From: Purpureocillium takamizusanense | Taxonomy: Eukaryota > Ascomycota > Sordariomycetes > Hypocreales > Ophiocordycipitaceae | Assembly (NCBI RefSeq): GCF_022605165.1 | Contig: NC_063068.1 | Coordinates: 5,642,001 to 5,706,000, forward strand | Length of the DNA: 64,000 nt | Reading direction: 5' to 3' | In this document: positions 1 to 12,495 of the stretch, piece by piece | Numbering within the stretch: position 1 is the stretch's first letter | How the letters are laid out: each line of letters begins with the position of its first letter | The notes under the pieces: model-generated | What the model was told of the DNA's origin: nothing | The model's database searches: none | What the model saw: the letters and a program-made list of their open reading frames with translations, nothing else | Position numbers and translations under genes: made by a program

Positions 1-1246
1 TTGTCTGGAAACCGCACCTTGACGAGCACAGACTTGATGGCCGTGAGGCGGGCCTCCTCGGCCGCAGCCCTGTCCTCGAGCTCCTTGTCAGAAAGCAGCC
101 GCTTGTTGCGGGAAGACTCCTGCAAGCGGGCCTGATGCAGCTGCGCGTGCGCGATGCTGGGGGTGAAATCGGACTCGGACTCGGAGGCGTGGAGGGCCGC
201 AGCGGGGACGTTGCCAGAGGGTGCGAGAAAAACGGAGACGGGTTGGTAGGGATCCTTGGAATGAGAGGCGTCGCTGCTCGGCGTTGAGTCTTGGGGCGTT
301 GATTGACCCGTCGTGGTTGAAGAGTCTGGAGGTTGCTGTTGCTGTTGCTGTGGTGGAGGAACCTGTGGCTCGGTGGTGGAAGCGGGAGGCTGTGCCGCAG
401 CGTTGGCCATCAATGTGTCCTCCCTCTGCTCATGCGACTCTTGCTGAGACTCAACCTTGGCGGCGCTCGCCGCCGCCGCCCCCTCCTCCTTCTTGCCTTG
501 CTCCTCCGTATGCTTGAAGAACTGACTTATCTGTTCCATGGCTTCGAACAACGTCTGGTCAGTCTTGCGGTACGACAGCCGCACCAAGACGTTGCCCGAG
601 TTATGCCCGAGCTGCGACAGCGTCTTCTGGAAGTCGTGAAACGTGGCGAGCTCCCGGCCCATGATGTTGAGGACGGGCATCTCGTAGTACAGCTGGCCGC
701 TGCCGCTCGTGACGGCGCCTGCGACGCCGCGGGCGGTGATGTTGACGTTTCTGCCGGCGCTGGCGTCGCCGCTCTCGAACTGGCGCAGCACCTGCCACAG
801 CGTCATGTCCGAAGGGAACTTGCGGATGAGGCGCCCGCCGGGAATCTCGCGCGCCTCGGGCTGCGGCACTTGCAGGGCAATCTGGACGGCCGAGGGCGTG
901 TTGGACTTTACGACGAGCTCGAGCTTGGCGCCGGGGATGAGGCCCGAGGTGCGGAAGGGGACGGAGAGGTCAACTTGCTTCTGCTTGTGTCTGCGCGTGG
1001 GAGGCCGGGTGAGCAGTCGTTCGTCCCGAGAAAGGGGAGGGGAGGATATGGGAGCGTGAGGCGGCAACGCAGACTTCGGGAGTCTGCTTCTCAGCGAGGT
1101 TATACTGACTTTAGCAAAAACTTGTCGCCGGAGAGGTTGAGCTTGGTGCAGGCCTCCTGGAGCACGTCGATAAGGTAGGTCCCCGGCGAGACCTTGACGG
1201 TCGTGCGCCGGAGGTCGGTGGCGATGACGACGACGTGCGACGACAT
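1..1246 (-). CDS. TUG/ASPL-type UBX-domain protein (3' end beyond the window)
   Basis: Members of this family (human ASPSCR1/TUG, yeast Ubx4) act as adaptors of the AAA ATPase Cdc48/p97. There are two exons in the window, 1246-1110 and 990-1, joined by a 119-nt intron with a GTCAGT donor and a CGCAG acceptor. Residues 2-75 form the TUG-type ubiquitin-like domain (SSHVVVIATDLRRTTVKVSP near the start; KHKQKQVDLS across the splice). A second conserved region follows (FPSDMTLWQVLRQF; FHDFQKTLSQLGHNSGNVLV), then an Ala/Glu-rich linker. The window ends just as a UBX domain opens (VLVKVRFPD), so the Cdc48-binding part is not visible. The start was chosen because the UBL domain begins right after this Met. 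It is divergent from the proteasome gene to its right. Family assignment is firm; the C-terminus is inferred. Confidence 0.88.
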
Positions 1247-2268
1247 GGCGCGGGCGGCGGAAGGGTCAACGCGAGCAGGACGAGAAGAGGGTAAGCGAGA
1301 AACGGAGAGGTTTGGTGGATGGAACAGTCGAAGAGGCGCGAAGCCACACCGTGGCCGCCGGCGGTTGATGCGCGGCCGTTGTCTCGATGGCGGGGGTCGA
1401 GGGTAATGTATGAAGCAGCAGTAGGAGTAAGAAGCTCGTGCGTGGGAGACGCCTGGATGAGAAGCCACGAAATACCCAAGACCCAGGATGCGGTCTCTTG
1501 GTTCGGGAGACGTTGACCTGGGGTGTCAACGGAGAGAAAGAGAGACGGGTCAGAGGTTAGAGGATGATTGGGGATCTGTCTCGATGGCTGGCTGTGCTCG
1601 GCTCACGGCGACAGCTCGCTCATCGGTTGCGTTGCATGTCGCAAAGCCACCTTCTCGAAGCCTCTTTCCATCCGTCGGGTCCCCTCCATCAGTCAGTCAG
1701 TCAGTCAGTCGGGCGGGCAGGCAGTCTGGGCGGCGCGGGGCTGCAGCGCGTCACCTAAGCTACCTTCCTAAGTGGCTAGTAGTGCTGTAGGTACAGGTAA
1801 GTTACAGCGGGTGCACTACCGGACATCCGCCAGGCTGGCAGCGGGCCTACGTAAGAACCACTGCCACCTGGGCCCCATCGGCGGGAGCTCCGGCCAATCA
1901 GACGAGCTGTCTAGGTCCTGGGTCTCTCTCCCTGCTACGGAGCCGCAGGGGCCGCGCCAGACCGTGTTTGCCTTGCGGCGGGCAGGTGTAGCGGTGCAGT
2001 GGCCTTGCTGAGCTGCTGCTGCTGCTGCCACTGCTGTGGTTGGTTGGCATGGGCTGCGTCGGGAACCAGACAGAGCTTCAACTTGACCTCACCTCAACCT
2101 CCATCGATCCCATCCATCCACGCCGGCACATCAACCCCCTCGACCGACCGACGACTGCCCAATTTCCCGCGTGCCTCCCGCGCGCAGCGACAACAGACGA
2201 CCTCGCATCACCACCAGTGAGGCACAGACAGGCCTGCGCAAACAACCACAAACCCGCCCGCCGTCGCC
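1247..2268. other. Shared intergenic region between the UBX gene and PUP3
   Basis: This 1-kb divergent promoter region serves the leftward UBX gene and the rightward proteasome gene. It holds a CT-rich leader just before PUP3 and a (CAGT)5 microsatellite at 1690-1710. I looked for the Rpn4/PACE box typical of proteasome promoters in yeasts (GGTGGCAAA) and did not see an exact copy. No coding frame here resembles a protein. Confidence 0.6.
1690..1710. repeat. (CAGT)5 microsatellite
   Basis: Five uninterrupted CAGT units plus one C, in the divergent promoter region left of PUP3. Confidence 0.9.
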
Positions 2269-3261
2269 ATGGTACGTCGTCCATTAACCTCCCATGTCCT
2301 CCAACGTCGTCGATCGACGTCGTCTTCGTCTTCGTCGTCACCGCCGTCACGACTACCAATGCACATACGCTGACACTCTCTTCTCCTCCCGCAGTCCTCT
2401 CCGTTCTCGATCAGTACGTCCTCGGCCCTCCTCCGCCCGCGGGCCCTCCTCCTCCCCTCGCGTCCCCTCGCATCCACCAGCGCACACGCAAACTAACCCC
2501 CCCTCTCGCCGCGCAGACGGCGGCGCCTGCGTTGCCATGGTCGGCAAGGACTGCGTCGCCATCGCCTGCGACCTCCGCCTCGGCCTGCAGGCCCTGACCG
2601 TGTCCAACAACTTCCCCAAGATCTTCCAGTACGGCGACGTCTTCCTCGGCCTCACGGGCCTCGCCACCGACGTCAACACCGTCAGCGACCTCTTCCGCTA
2701 CAAGGTCAACATGTACCGCCTCCGCGAGGAGCGCTCCATCGCCCCCCGCACCTTTGCCAACCTCGTCTCCTCGTCCCTCTACGAGCGCCGCTTCGGCCCC
2801 TACTTTGTCAGCCCCGTCGTCGCCGGCCTCGACCCCAAGACGGGCAAGCCCTTCATCTGCGGCTTCGACAGCATCGGCTGCATCGACTTCGCAAAGGATT
2901 TCATCGTCTCCGGCACCGCCTCGGAGCAGCTCTTTGGCATGTGCGAGGGCCTGTGGGAGCCTGACATGGTGCGTTCGTTCCTCTCTTTCCCTCCTTCCCT
3001 CTCATGCTCCCTCCTAGCTTTGCGAAACTGGTCTGGTTCTGATTCTGGGGCGCGGACTTTCGGGCGCCTGCGTGGGACGACGGTGGACCAACTGACTGAT
3101 GCATTCTTCACGTGTAGGAGCCCGAGGCCCTGTTTGAGACCATATCGCAGGCGCTTCTCAATGCCGTCGACCGCGATGCTCTCTCCGGCTGGGGAGCGCA
3201 CGTGTACATCATCGAGAAGGACAAGGTCACCAAGCGATTACTGAAGGGCAGGCAAGACTAG
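2269..3261 (+). CDS. PUP3: 20S proteasome subunit beta type-3
   Basis: A non-catalytic beta3 subunit of the 20S proteasome core. There are four exons: 2269-2271 (the ATG alone), 2395-2413 (19 nt), 2517-2968 and 3118-3261, giving 205 aa, the same length as yeast Pup3. The protein opens [20 protein letters not shown] and continues with the family signature [36 protein letters not shown] and [20 protein letters not shown]. It ends with [20 protein letters not shown] and LLKGRQD. As in other beta3 subunits there is no propeptide and no N-terminal catalytic Thr. Introns of 123, 103 and 149 nt all have canonical ends. The split start codon was accepted because it reproduces the conserved N-terminus and keeps frame throughout. 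Confidence 0.96.
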
Positions 3262-3660
3262 AGGGAGCGGTGCAGAGCAGAAGGTGCTTCGTGGCGGTGT
3301 GGTGATTGGCGGTGCGTGCTTCGCATCACTGTACGACTATCTAGATGCTCGATCCCAGCCCCGTCGGGGACGAGCAAAACCAATCCAACAACACTAAATA
3401 TGAACCATTGTCACCAAACGTCGTTGTCGTCGTTGTCGTCACCGCCAATACCGCGCCCCCGTCAAGACTCAAACCGTAGTCATCAAACATGCATTTGCGT
3501 TGCTTTTCATACATATGGCGGTCGCCGCCCTGTCACTGACACCAGATAGATGGCTTATAGTACAGAGTGTCTAACGTCTGGCCCAGGCTGGCCAATGCAA
3601 GCCTTTCTCTTTCTGTCCCTCTCTTCTCCTCCCCCTCTATGTAGTGCCCTCGTCACCTGT
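3262..3660. other. Convergent intergenic spacer PUP3 / Ca2+-ATPase
   Basis: About 400 bp between two converging 3' ends; it should hold both 3' UTRs. It contains a GTCGTC-type run near 3420-3440 and nothing else recognisable. Confidence 0.6.
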
Positions 3661-6600
3661 CTATTGCTCCTTCTTGGCCGCAATGGTCTTGACATCCTCA
3701 CGCGTTGTCGTCTGCATGAAGAACTGTCGCTCGAAAAACTTGAGCACCTCGTCCACGAGACTAGAGACAATGTCAGCTGGGATTCCTGAAAAGCTATGAG
3801 TGCGGGAAAACTCACATGACAGGCGCACTGATCAAGAGCACGGCCTTCCACTCGGTCCAGTTGAGAGGCAAGATCGCAAACAGGCTCTGGAGGAAGGGCG
3901 TATACAGCAAGGCAAAGTGGAGCGCCATAGACAGGGCAATGGCGTACACGAGCATCATGTTCTTCCACAGGGGCAGCGTGAGCAGAGACTCGCTCGACGA
4001 TAGCGCGTTCATGGCGTTGAACATCTCAATGACGACCAGGATCGACAGCGAGACTGTTGAGCCGGCCTTGGCCATGTCGTTGGAGAACATCTGGCACCCA
4101 ATCTCGGGGAAATCGGTCGAGCAGTGGTGGAAGCGCGAAAGCTGCTTGAACGTGATCTGCGGGCCCTCCGGGTTGTACATGAACCACCAGGCGTAGCCGG
4201 CGACGGTAGCGAGACCGACGTAGGTGCCGATGATGAGGTAACGTAGGAAAAGCCATCCTCCGATGAGTGCCTCGTCCCTCTTACGGGGTTGGCGCTTCAT
4301 GATATCATGGTCGGGAGGGTTGAACGATAGAGCCGTGGCCGGGAGACCGTCGGTAACAAGGTTGACCCACAGCAGTTGCACAGGGATCAGGGCCTCGGGC
4401 ATGCCCAGGGCGGCGGTGAGGAAGATGGAGACGACCTCGCCAATGTTGGACGAGATCAGGTAGCGAATGAATTGTTGAGTGTTGTTGTAGATGGCACGGC
4501 CCTCCTCGATGGCGACCTCGATGGTGGCGAAGTTGCTGTCAGCGAGCACCATGTCGGCGGCCAGCTTCGACACGTCCGTGCCGGAGCCCATGGCCACACC
4601 AATGTCGGCCTTCTTCAGCGCGGGGGCATCGTTGACGCCGTCGCCCGTCATGGCGACGACCTCGCCCAGGGACTGCAGGAGGTCCACAAGCTTCGACTTG
4701 TGGCCCGGCTCGACGCGGGAGAAGAGCGAGGCCCTCTTGGCTGCCTCAAGCTGCTCGCTGGGGCTTAGGTTGTCGAACTCGCGACCAGTGTAGCTCTTGC
4801 CGTTGAGACTCTCATGCTGTCCGAAGACGCCAATCTGTCGGCAGATGCTCTCCGCGGTGTTGCGGTTGTCTCCAGTGATGACAATGACCCGGATGCCAGC
4901 ATCCTTGCACTGCTTGATCGAGCCCGGGACCTCCTCACGCGGAGGGTCGAGCATGCCAACCAGACCCAAAAAGGTCATGTTCTGTTCGAGCTGAGCATAC
5001 TGCTCGGTCGACTTGGCGGAGAGGAGCGGGCTCTTGGAAACATCGTCGATGCTGGCAAGGGCAATAACTCGGAGACCTCGGTTACCGTACTCGACAACCT
5101 CCTTCAACATGAGGTCAGAAAGCTTCTCGGTGAGCGGCACGCGCTTGCCGGCAGCTCCAACAAGCGTGTGCGAACATCGGTCAATGATCGATTCCGGCGC
5201 ACCCTTGACGAGCAGCTTCTTCTGCTTGCCGCTCTGAACCAGGACGGACATGCTCTTACGGTCGCGGGAGAACTCGTACGTCGCCAGCCTTGGGAGCTGC
5301 TTCTCGTACTTGGCGCTGGCGAAATGGACACAGTCATCGGGATGGGTTCCGGCCGGGGCGCAAGGCCCGAGCTTCTCCACAAGAACTCGGAGAGCGCCTT
5401 CGGTGGGCTCACCCACGCTAGAGAAGGTAGCGGTGCGCTCGTCGTAAGCCAGGTGTGCATCGTTGCAGATCGCCGCGACTTCTGTCATCTGGCGCACCGT
5501 GTCAGACTTCGAGGGCAGGTCCTCAACAACGGTGCCGGCCATGCGGACAGCGCCTTTTGGCGCAAAGGTCGTGCCCTCGACATCAAGCTCGATCAAGTCA
5601 GAACCCTTCTCATTGAGATAGACAATCTTGTTGACACTCATTTGGTTGGTGGTGAGTGTGCCAGTCTTGTCGGAGCAAATGACACTGCAGCTGCCGAGGG
5701 TCTCGACCGAGGGAAGGCTTCGGACCACGGCGTTCTTAGCTGCCATCTTTCGGGTGCCGAGAGCGAGACAGGTCGTGATGACGACGGCAAGACCCTCAGG
5801 AATGGCGGCGACACCGAGCGACACGGCGATCTTGAGGTAGTAAATGGCACCCTTGGTCCAGCTCCCGTGGCTGGGGTCGTTGAAGTTGGGGATGTTGATG
5901 AGCCAGACCAGAATGCAAATGACAGTAATCACCTTGGCGAGGCTGTCACCAAAGTCGTTGAGCTTTTGCTTCAAGGGCGTAGGCTCCGAAATCTGTGCCG
6001 TGATGCTCTCGTGGATGTCTCCAATGGCAGTGTTGGAGCCGGTCAAGACGACAACGGCCTTTGCGCGGCCCGTGACGACGGTGGTTCCAGAAAAGAGCAT
6101 GTTGACCTGGTCTTGGAGAACGGCGCGCTCATCCTTGACGACGGCTTCGTCATCCTTGCCGACACTCTCACTCTCGCCAGTCAGGACGGCCTGGTCGACG
6201 GCGAAGCTGTTGCTCTCGATGGCAATGACGCGGCAGTCGGCAGGGATGCGGTCTCCGACAGAAATGGTGATGATGTCGCCGGGAACCAACTCCTCGGCTC
6301 GTACTCGCGAGACGTGGCCGCCATTGCGGACCACGTTCGACTCGTTGGCCGAGTACTCCTGGAGGGCGGCGATGGCCTTTTCGGCGCTACTTTCCTGAGA
6401 GACACCGACGACGGCATTGAGGATGAGGATGGTGAGAATCTGAAGGCGGGAGGACGGTTAGCGCCGAGAGACGAGACAGCTGGGTAGGAACGGGTGTGCA
6501 TGCGTACAACGGCGGGATCGACGAATGCACTCCAGCCGCCCTCATCTTCCAAGAGGGCGAGCGCAAACGATACGGCAGCGGAGCCGAGCAGGATGATGAC

Positions 6601-6870
6601 CAGCTGGTCCTTGAACTGCTCGAGGATGAGCTCCCATATTGGGGTCGGGGGTTCCTCCGGAATAGCTGTTTCACGCGGCCGAGTCAGCATCCGCGCAAGC
6701 AGAGCGATATATTCGCGGGGTTCTTCTTGATGGGGGGAACGAGGCTGCGCACCATTGCGGCCGTGCTTGTTACGCAGCTGCTCAACTTGCTTGGTCGTTA
6801 GGCCGGCATTCTCGTCCACACCGAAGTTGGCGAGGACCGTCGCGATCGGACGGGCAAAGGCACTCTCCAT
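3661..6870 (-). CDS. SERCA-type P-type Ca2+-ATPase (P2A)
   Basis: Pumps cytosolic Ca2+ into the ER/secretory lumen. Four exons, 6870-6753, 6665-6508, 6439-3816 and 3760-3661, give 999 aa, matching animal SERCA length. Visible motifs: the actuator TGES (VLTGES), the M4 Ca2+ site [12 protein letters not shown] with Glu307, the phosphorylated Asp349 in [18 protein letters not shown] in the nucleotide domain, and the hinge [21 protein letters not shown]. The M5-M6 residues [11 protein letters not shown] and [17 protein letters not shown] are intact. The last intron was placed so that SAPVI joins [14 protein letters not shown], which matches the family; nearer acceptors shift frame or give a tiny intron. 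The protein ends KKEQ, a dilysine ER-retrieval signal. It resembles Neurospora nca-1; the orthology is inferred from overall sequence. Confidence 0.95.
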
Positions 6871-9321
6871 GGCGGAGACGGGTGAGTGCTTGCGCCGGTG
6901 GAGGAGGGGGCTAGGTTGACTGTCCTGTCTCTCGGAAGGCTCGCGGAGGCGGGGATGGAGCAGGCGGGAGCAGTGAGGGAAGAAAGCCGAGGAAGAGAAA
7001 GAAGAGAGGAGGAAGAGGACAGAGCACTCAGCAGCAGGCCGTCATGACAGATTTGTCAGATCGCAAGGCCCCACGTCACAGACAAGGCAGGTGTCGAGAA
7101 AGAAGGCTGGCGACAATGGATGGTGCACGGAAGGGAAGGGTAAGGCACGTACGTACTATGGATTCGTGGCTTGTCTGCCACCCCCGTATCTAAGCAGTCA
7201 AGCAGTCTCAAAAACTTCTACGTGTTCGTTCGGGGCCTTCCTGCGGCAACACGGCAGGGCATTGGACAGCCTCTGTTGGTTGGGTGGGCTGGAGGTTAGG
7301 TTGGTGCAGCGCCCCAGCTGTAGGTCCCCAGCACTGGAGCCCCGGCGGGCCCTGCCACTGCCATTGGGCGGCGGCAACCGTGAGCCCCCGTCTTGCCTGC
7401 CCGGGTCTAGTTCCAGGGCCCTTGCCCGTGGCGAGTCTAGCGCCCGACAGGCCGGATCCTCGCCACCACCAGCCGCGCCGAGTGAGGCACCACTCGTAGG
7501 TACCTTGCCGTCGACGCGGGTGCAGGTACTGGCGCAGAGTCATGTTGCAGCGAGGTGCCGACATGCCATCGCGCCAATGACTCGGGGGAGCGCCGCAGGC
7601 CTCTGTCGTGCCACCGAGTGAGTCTGCGATATCGATCCGCCGCCATCATCACCAGCTCGGGAGGTCGTCTGGGCAGTGAGCAGAGGGCATGGCCAGATAA
7701 AACATGGTCACGGTTGTCGGGTGTCTGCACTGAGGAGGCTGCTCCATGCACTTCCAATGGATCCGTACCTGCGAGGCTCCAGCGGGCCCACAGGACAGGC
7801 GAGCCGCACAGCCACTGCCCCCCTCGCGAACATCCGTTCGACCTCGACTCCACGGGCGCCCCGGCCAAGGAAGGGAGTCTCCGCTGGAAACTCCGCCAAT
7901 GAAGCGACTCACCTGGCGGCCCAGGCTCTTGCGGCAAGGGCAGCTCGCTCGGCTCCAAGGGCCCTTGGGGCCTTTGACGTCGCACCTGGTTCTGGTTCAC
8001 GGGGCGTTGCCGCTTCCATGCCAATTTAGGAACCGCCATGGCGCGCCTCGAAGACACGGCCCCTGCGGCTCAACCTCAAACGCGGGTTGGAGAGCACGTC
8101 TGAGTCCTGTCCGACCAGCAGACCGCAAGATTCGTCGCGCGCCTCTCCGTGAGACTGAGCTTCCCGAAACGTCCCATGGCGTCGGCATTTGCAGCTGAAG
8201 GCCGTCGTAACAAAAGCGTACGAGGACCACGTGTGCAGCAATCGGTCCCGCCGATGTGGTCGCCGGGTTGCACACATGTCCTCCAGCTCGCCCTTTGTTT
8301 GTCATGGCCATTGCGGTCGACGAGGGTCTTCGATGTCGGCCGAGCACTGACCGTCGGACCCTTGCTGAGGCAGAGGCTTTCAAAGAGAGATGGCATAGAT
8401 ACCTAGCCAGCCATATGAACTAGGTTTGTAAGTGAGGTACTTGGGGTAGCGTCCCGGCCGGACCATTGACACGGGCAAGCAAAGCCTGCCTGTACACTAC
8501 CTAGGCGCATGTCTGCATTGCATGTTGGCCTTCGTATACGACGACGCCCTTAGCTCGTCTCGACCACCTTGCCCGCCAGCGGGTGCCCCGGCCGTTACAC
8601 TTGCTAACGCAGTGAAACTCGGCTTTTTCGTGAGACAGGCTGCCCCGCCGGGACGTTCAAGGTCGAATACGTGAGTTTCGTTCCCCGATTGTGATTCCAC
8701 GGGGTGACGCGCGCAGAGGCTGTTCTGGGTCGTGGCGTCCAGTCGCCGGCGGCGCCTTCCTCGAACCGCCTACCTTATACCAACATGTATGCCTTCCAGG
8801 TCGCCACGGAGGTATCTGGCAATAACAGTGGCTGAACAACCAAGGTATGGCTCCAGCATCTTAACCGCTACCAATCGCCCTCAAGTACGCATCCAGACAT
8901 GCAAACATATCTACTGGTACCTGAGGTATACACCAGCCTCTCTCCTTGTTCAAGGCAAGAGCACACGAGCGAGGAACCGTGTAGATACCTTACCTTACCT
9001 TTAGTACTTAAGGTACTGAGGTTGCCAAGGTACCTTGGTTAGGCCCTGCCGCTCCGGAACTCCTGCCTGTTGGGTCGTGCAATGTTTCTGCTCCCGTTGT
9101 TTCTTGAACGCGCGCCTTCGGCCTCCAACCGCCTCTCCCTCGTCTGGTGTAGCTTGTATCATCCAGCCTCACCCATCGTCCTTTGCCGACCACCCCTTGA
9201 CCTCGCCGTCTCACGTCTCAGCTCTTTATACCGCCGTTTTTGGGTGGCTTCTTGGAACCGTCTTGTATGTTTGCTTTTTTGGAGTGTGCCTCTTGTTGGC
9301 TCTTTTGGCTTCCCGCGCAAC
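6871..9321. other. Divergent intergenic region Ca2+-ATPase / RhoGEF
   Basis: About 2.45 kb that should contain both promoters. Reading frames here have biased composition and no family resemblance. Near 8916-9038 there are several AGGTA/TACCT words, including a perfect 14-bp palindrome at 9025-9038, which I regard as within chance expectation. The frame of the RhoGEF stays open upstream to about 9070 but its translation is not protein-like. Confidence 0.55.
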
Positions 9322-12300
9322 ATGTCTGTTGCCCCGTCACCGGCTTCTTCACTTGAAAGTCCGACACAGCCATGTCGAACACTCGATGGCAGCCCAGGCC
9401 ATGCCGCTACGGGAGACGACGCACCTCAAGAACTCGACAGTGTCGGTGCTCTGAGTGAGCGCCTAGAAAAGCTCGACATCGGAGCCGACGTCCTCGACAC
9501 TTCGGATGCTATTCAGCACCTTAGCAGCACACTCGAGTCGTCCAGTTCTGCTCAAAACACCCCTCAGGAGCATGCCCAAGTACCCAGCCAGCCGTGCGAA
9601 CCTGCTCACGAAACGCTCACACAAGACGGCAAACTCGAGCCCCCACGTCCCTTCCAAAAATGGATGCGGACTCTGCACCGAAGGGCCAAGCAGCGACCCC
9701 CAGTATGGGGTATTGATGGTGCGCCTCCCCTGCGCGAGCCCATGGGCCATGACCGGCGCGGGTCCGCATCACCGCTTCCATCAACGCACCGCAAGTCATC
9801 TTCCTCAGGGTCATCTTTCAGATTTGTGTCGGCTGTCCGGAGTGCTAGCGCCAGTCTTGCCAGTGTGAGCATCATGGCACGATCCAAGAGAACCGCGACC
9901 CGTTCGCAGTGCGTTTCCCGGACGGATCGCAGCAGTAGGGCTTCAATGTGCGGACCAAGAGCATCCGAGGAGAGTGCCATGATGGAGAGAGGCGAGGCCA
10001 TGGACGCAGCCGCTCTCGAGCGATCGATGCAACGGCGACGCATCCTCGAGGAGCTCTTGAGCACCGAAGAAGGCTACATTAGCGACGTTCGCTTCCTGGT
10101 GAACGTAAGTGGTTGCCCAGTCAAAACAAATGATGCTACCCAGACTAACGCCACGCCCAGGTATATGTGACCATTCTGGCCTCTCTGCCCACGTTATGCA
10201 TGGGCCTCCGAGCGTCAATCAACCAGAACCTAGCTGAGATCATTGAGTTGCACGAGGAGATACTCGCAGAGCTGCATCGCGTCATACCCCATTCAGAATA
10301 CACGCAAGTCGAGATATCAGCAGGACAGCGTCCGGCAGCAAGTCAGCTGCGTCCCGACCAGCGGGGACACCGCCGCTGGGCCAGTTCGGACACCGCTGTC
10401 GCACGCAGCGAGCGCATGTCGTGGCCTCAGTCAGCTCCAGGTGCGCTGTGTGAGCCGAATGTCGGAGCGGAAGTGGCCAAAGTCTTTGCCAAGAAGGTGT
10501 GCCTTTTTGTGATGAGTTGTGCGGCCATCTCGTCTGATTGACGCTCACTAGATGAACCGATTCTTCATATATAAGGAATATGGAGCAAAGTATGAGATGA
10601 TGATCAAGGATGTGTCTTCTGCGAACCAGACAATGCCGCAGTGGGACTCATATCAAAAGGGCCTCGAGGTCCTCGCGTCCATACTGAGCTCTGCCAAAAG
10701 TGCCAAGGACAAGTCCAAGAAGGCGCTCACCATTGGAGACCTACTGGTCAAGGTAAGTTCTTTTGTCCTTTGGGGCGCTGACACTCCAATAACTCGTGCA
10801 AAGCCGATTCAGAGAGTATGCAAATATCCTCTCCTATTCGCAGAGCTACTCCGGCACACTCCAGTATCGGATTGTCCGAATTCGCACATGGAGCTCGATG
10901 GCGTGCTTACGCGACTTCGCGAGGCAACGGCCGAGATCAACCGGGCAACTAATGACGGCACGATGAGGTTGACCCTCGAGAAGACGTGGCTATTGCAGGA
11001 CCGACTGGTGTTCCCAAACAAGGTGCGTTCAGATGAATGCAGTCCTGGCAATGCCTGCGCTGACGCACAGCAGAAACTTGATGCCGCGTCCAAGAACAGG
11101 GTTCGCTCATTTGGCCACATTCGACTCTGTGGCGTTTTGCACGTTTGCTGGCAGGCACCCTCTGGCGTAGTCGGCCAGTACATGATCTCTCTGCTGTATC
11201 GCAATATTCTCTGTCTTGCATCAGCCGGGAAGGCGGACCAAATATACGTTGCCCAGGCTTGCATAGATCTGACGAGGGCGAGAATCGAAGACGTTGACAA
11301 CGGACGGGGTCAGTCCGTCAGCTGTTTCGCCGCAAGTCCCCTTGCTATCTGTGACACTGACATAGCTTCTAGGTCTGCAATGTCACACAGCCCCTTTCTC
11401 ATGGAAGATGGTATTTGAGTGCGACCACCACCTGTATGAGATTATTATGACGGCCTGCACGCCCAAGGAGGAAACGGAGTGGCGCGCAAGATTGACCCTT
11501 CCGACCAACGATAGCTCAGAGCCAAGAGGTGCATGTCTGTTCACCTCGCTCGACTTGGATATAAAGAGTTTGGGCGCCATGTTTGGAAAGCCGGGTAGGC
11601 TGACGTATTTGCTGTGGTTGTGAAGCTATAAGGCTGATGCAAGATACTTTCAGGTTCAATCGCCCGAAGGGTATCCATACACCGAGCGACAACGGTTGGA
11701 CCAAAGACACCCCTCTATCAAGTGGTTCTGAAGAACACAAGTATCGTTCGGGACTCAGCATGCAGTGTTTCGGGGTCGATGAGTATCAACCGGTCCCAGT
11801 CATTGCTAACCACGCACGCTCGAATACCAGTGCTCGCACCAGCGCGCAGCGAGCGAGCGCGCCTCGAAGCACTCTTGGCCGAAGTTTGGAGTCGCGAGGT
11901 ACTTCCGTTTCCTGGCATGACGGCGCGGGCACGTAGCGAGAACCTTGTCCGGGCGTCCGCATCGACGGTGATGAGAAAGTTGAGCGTTACAAGCATCGCT
12001 AGTTCCTTCACCAGAAGGCCCGGCAGCGGCTCGCAACGAACAAGACCCAGCGATGAAGGAAGCTGGAGGAGCATGAGCAAGCGCCGGTCACGTCAAAGCT
12101 CAACAGAGGAAGCTGCACCGGACCACATGGTGGCAGCGGCAGCGGCGGATACCGTGCGGAGAGCCAAGAAGCCCAGGACCTGGCAAGGACTAGGAATGGC
12201 GGCGGCCCCTGACGAGGTCAGCGAGCCCTTGGCGAACACCGCATCCATGGGCGACAGATTTCGACCCAGGAATACAATTCGGACAGTAACTGAAATGGGC

Positions 12301-12495
12301 GAAGCAATCGCTTTGCGTGCGTCGTCGGTAAACAGCCAACGGCGCCGCGAGACAACACATGCGGAGAAGCCGGCGCCGCCGGAGAAGGAGAACAAGCGTG
12401 CGAGAAATAAAGACAAGACAGTGTGCCACAGAAGCAGAATGGGGGGCACCAAAAGCGAGGGCCTGGGCCTCAGTCTGCTGAATCTGTTCCGATAA
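9322..12495 (+). CDS. Dbl-family Rho guanine-nucleotide exchange factor (DH-PH)
   Basis: Expected to load GTP onto a Rho-family GTPase at the membrane. Seven exons, 9322-10104, 10161-10496, 10552-10752, 10804-11022, 11071-11308, 11373-11594 and 11654-12495, give 946 aa. The N-terminal 240 residues are Ser-rich and disordered. The DH domain begins at about residue 245 with RRRILEELLSTEEGYISDVR. It continues with AKKMNRFFIYKEYGAKYEMM (exon 2/3 join) and the diagnostic helix KPIQRVCKYPLLFAELLRHTP (exon 3/4 join). A PH-like region (about 515-640) follows, ending with CDHHLYEIIMTACTPKEETEW. The tail is basic and low-complexity. The Met at 9322 was chosen over an in-frame start near 9070 because the upstream translation looks like leader. 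No close named homologue is recognised. Confidence 0.88.

Noticed and set aside
3761..3815. Alternative last-intron acceptors in the Ca2+-ATPase (22-nt intron, or an acceptor giving an immediate stop)
   Set aside because: One intron is too short and the other stops at once; only the acceptor before 3760 restores the conserved SAPVI-LVDEVLK join.
4814..6487. 557-codon open frame antisense to the Ca2+-ATPase
   Set aside because: It is a shadow of a GC-rich coding strand; its translation mirrors the pump's codons and resembles no protein. The same applies to long frames opposite FUN30, polo kinase, chitin synthase and the Skt5-like gene.
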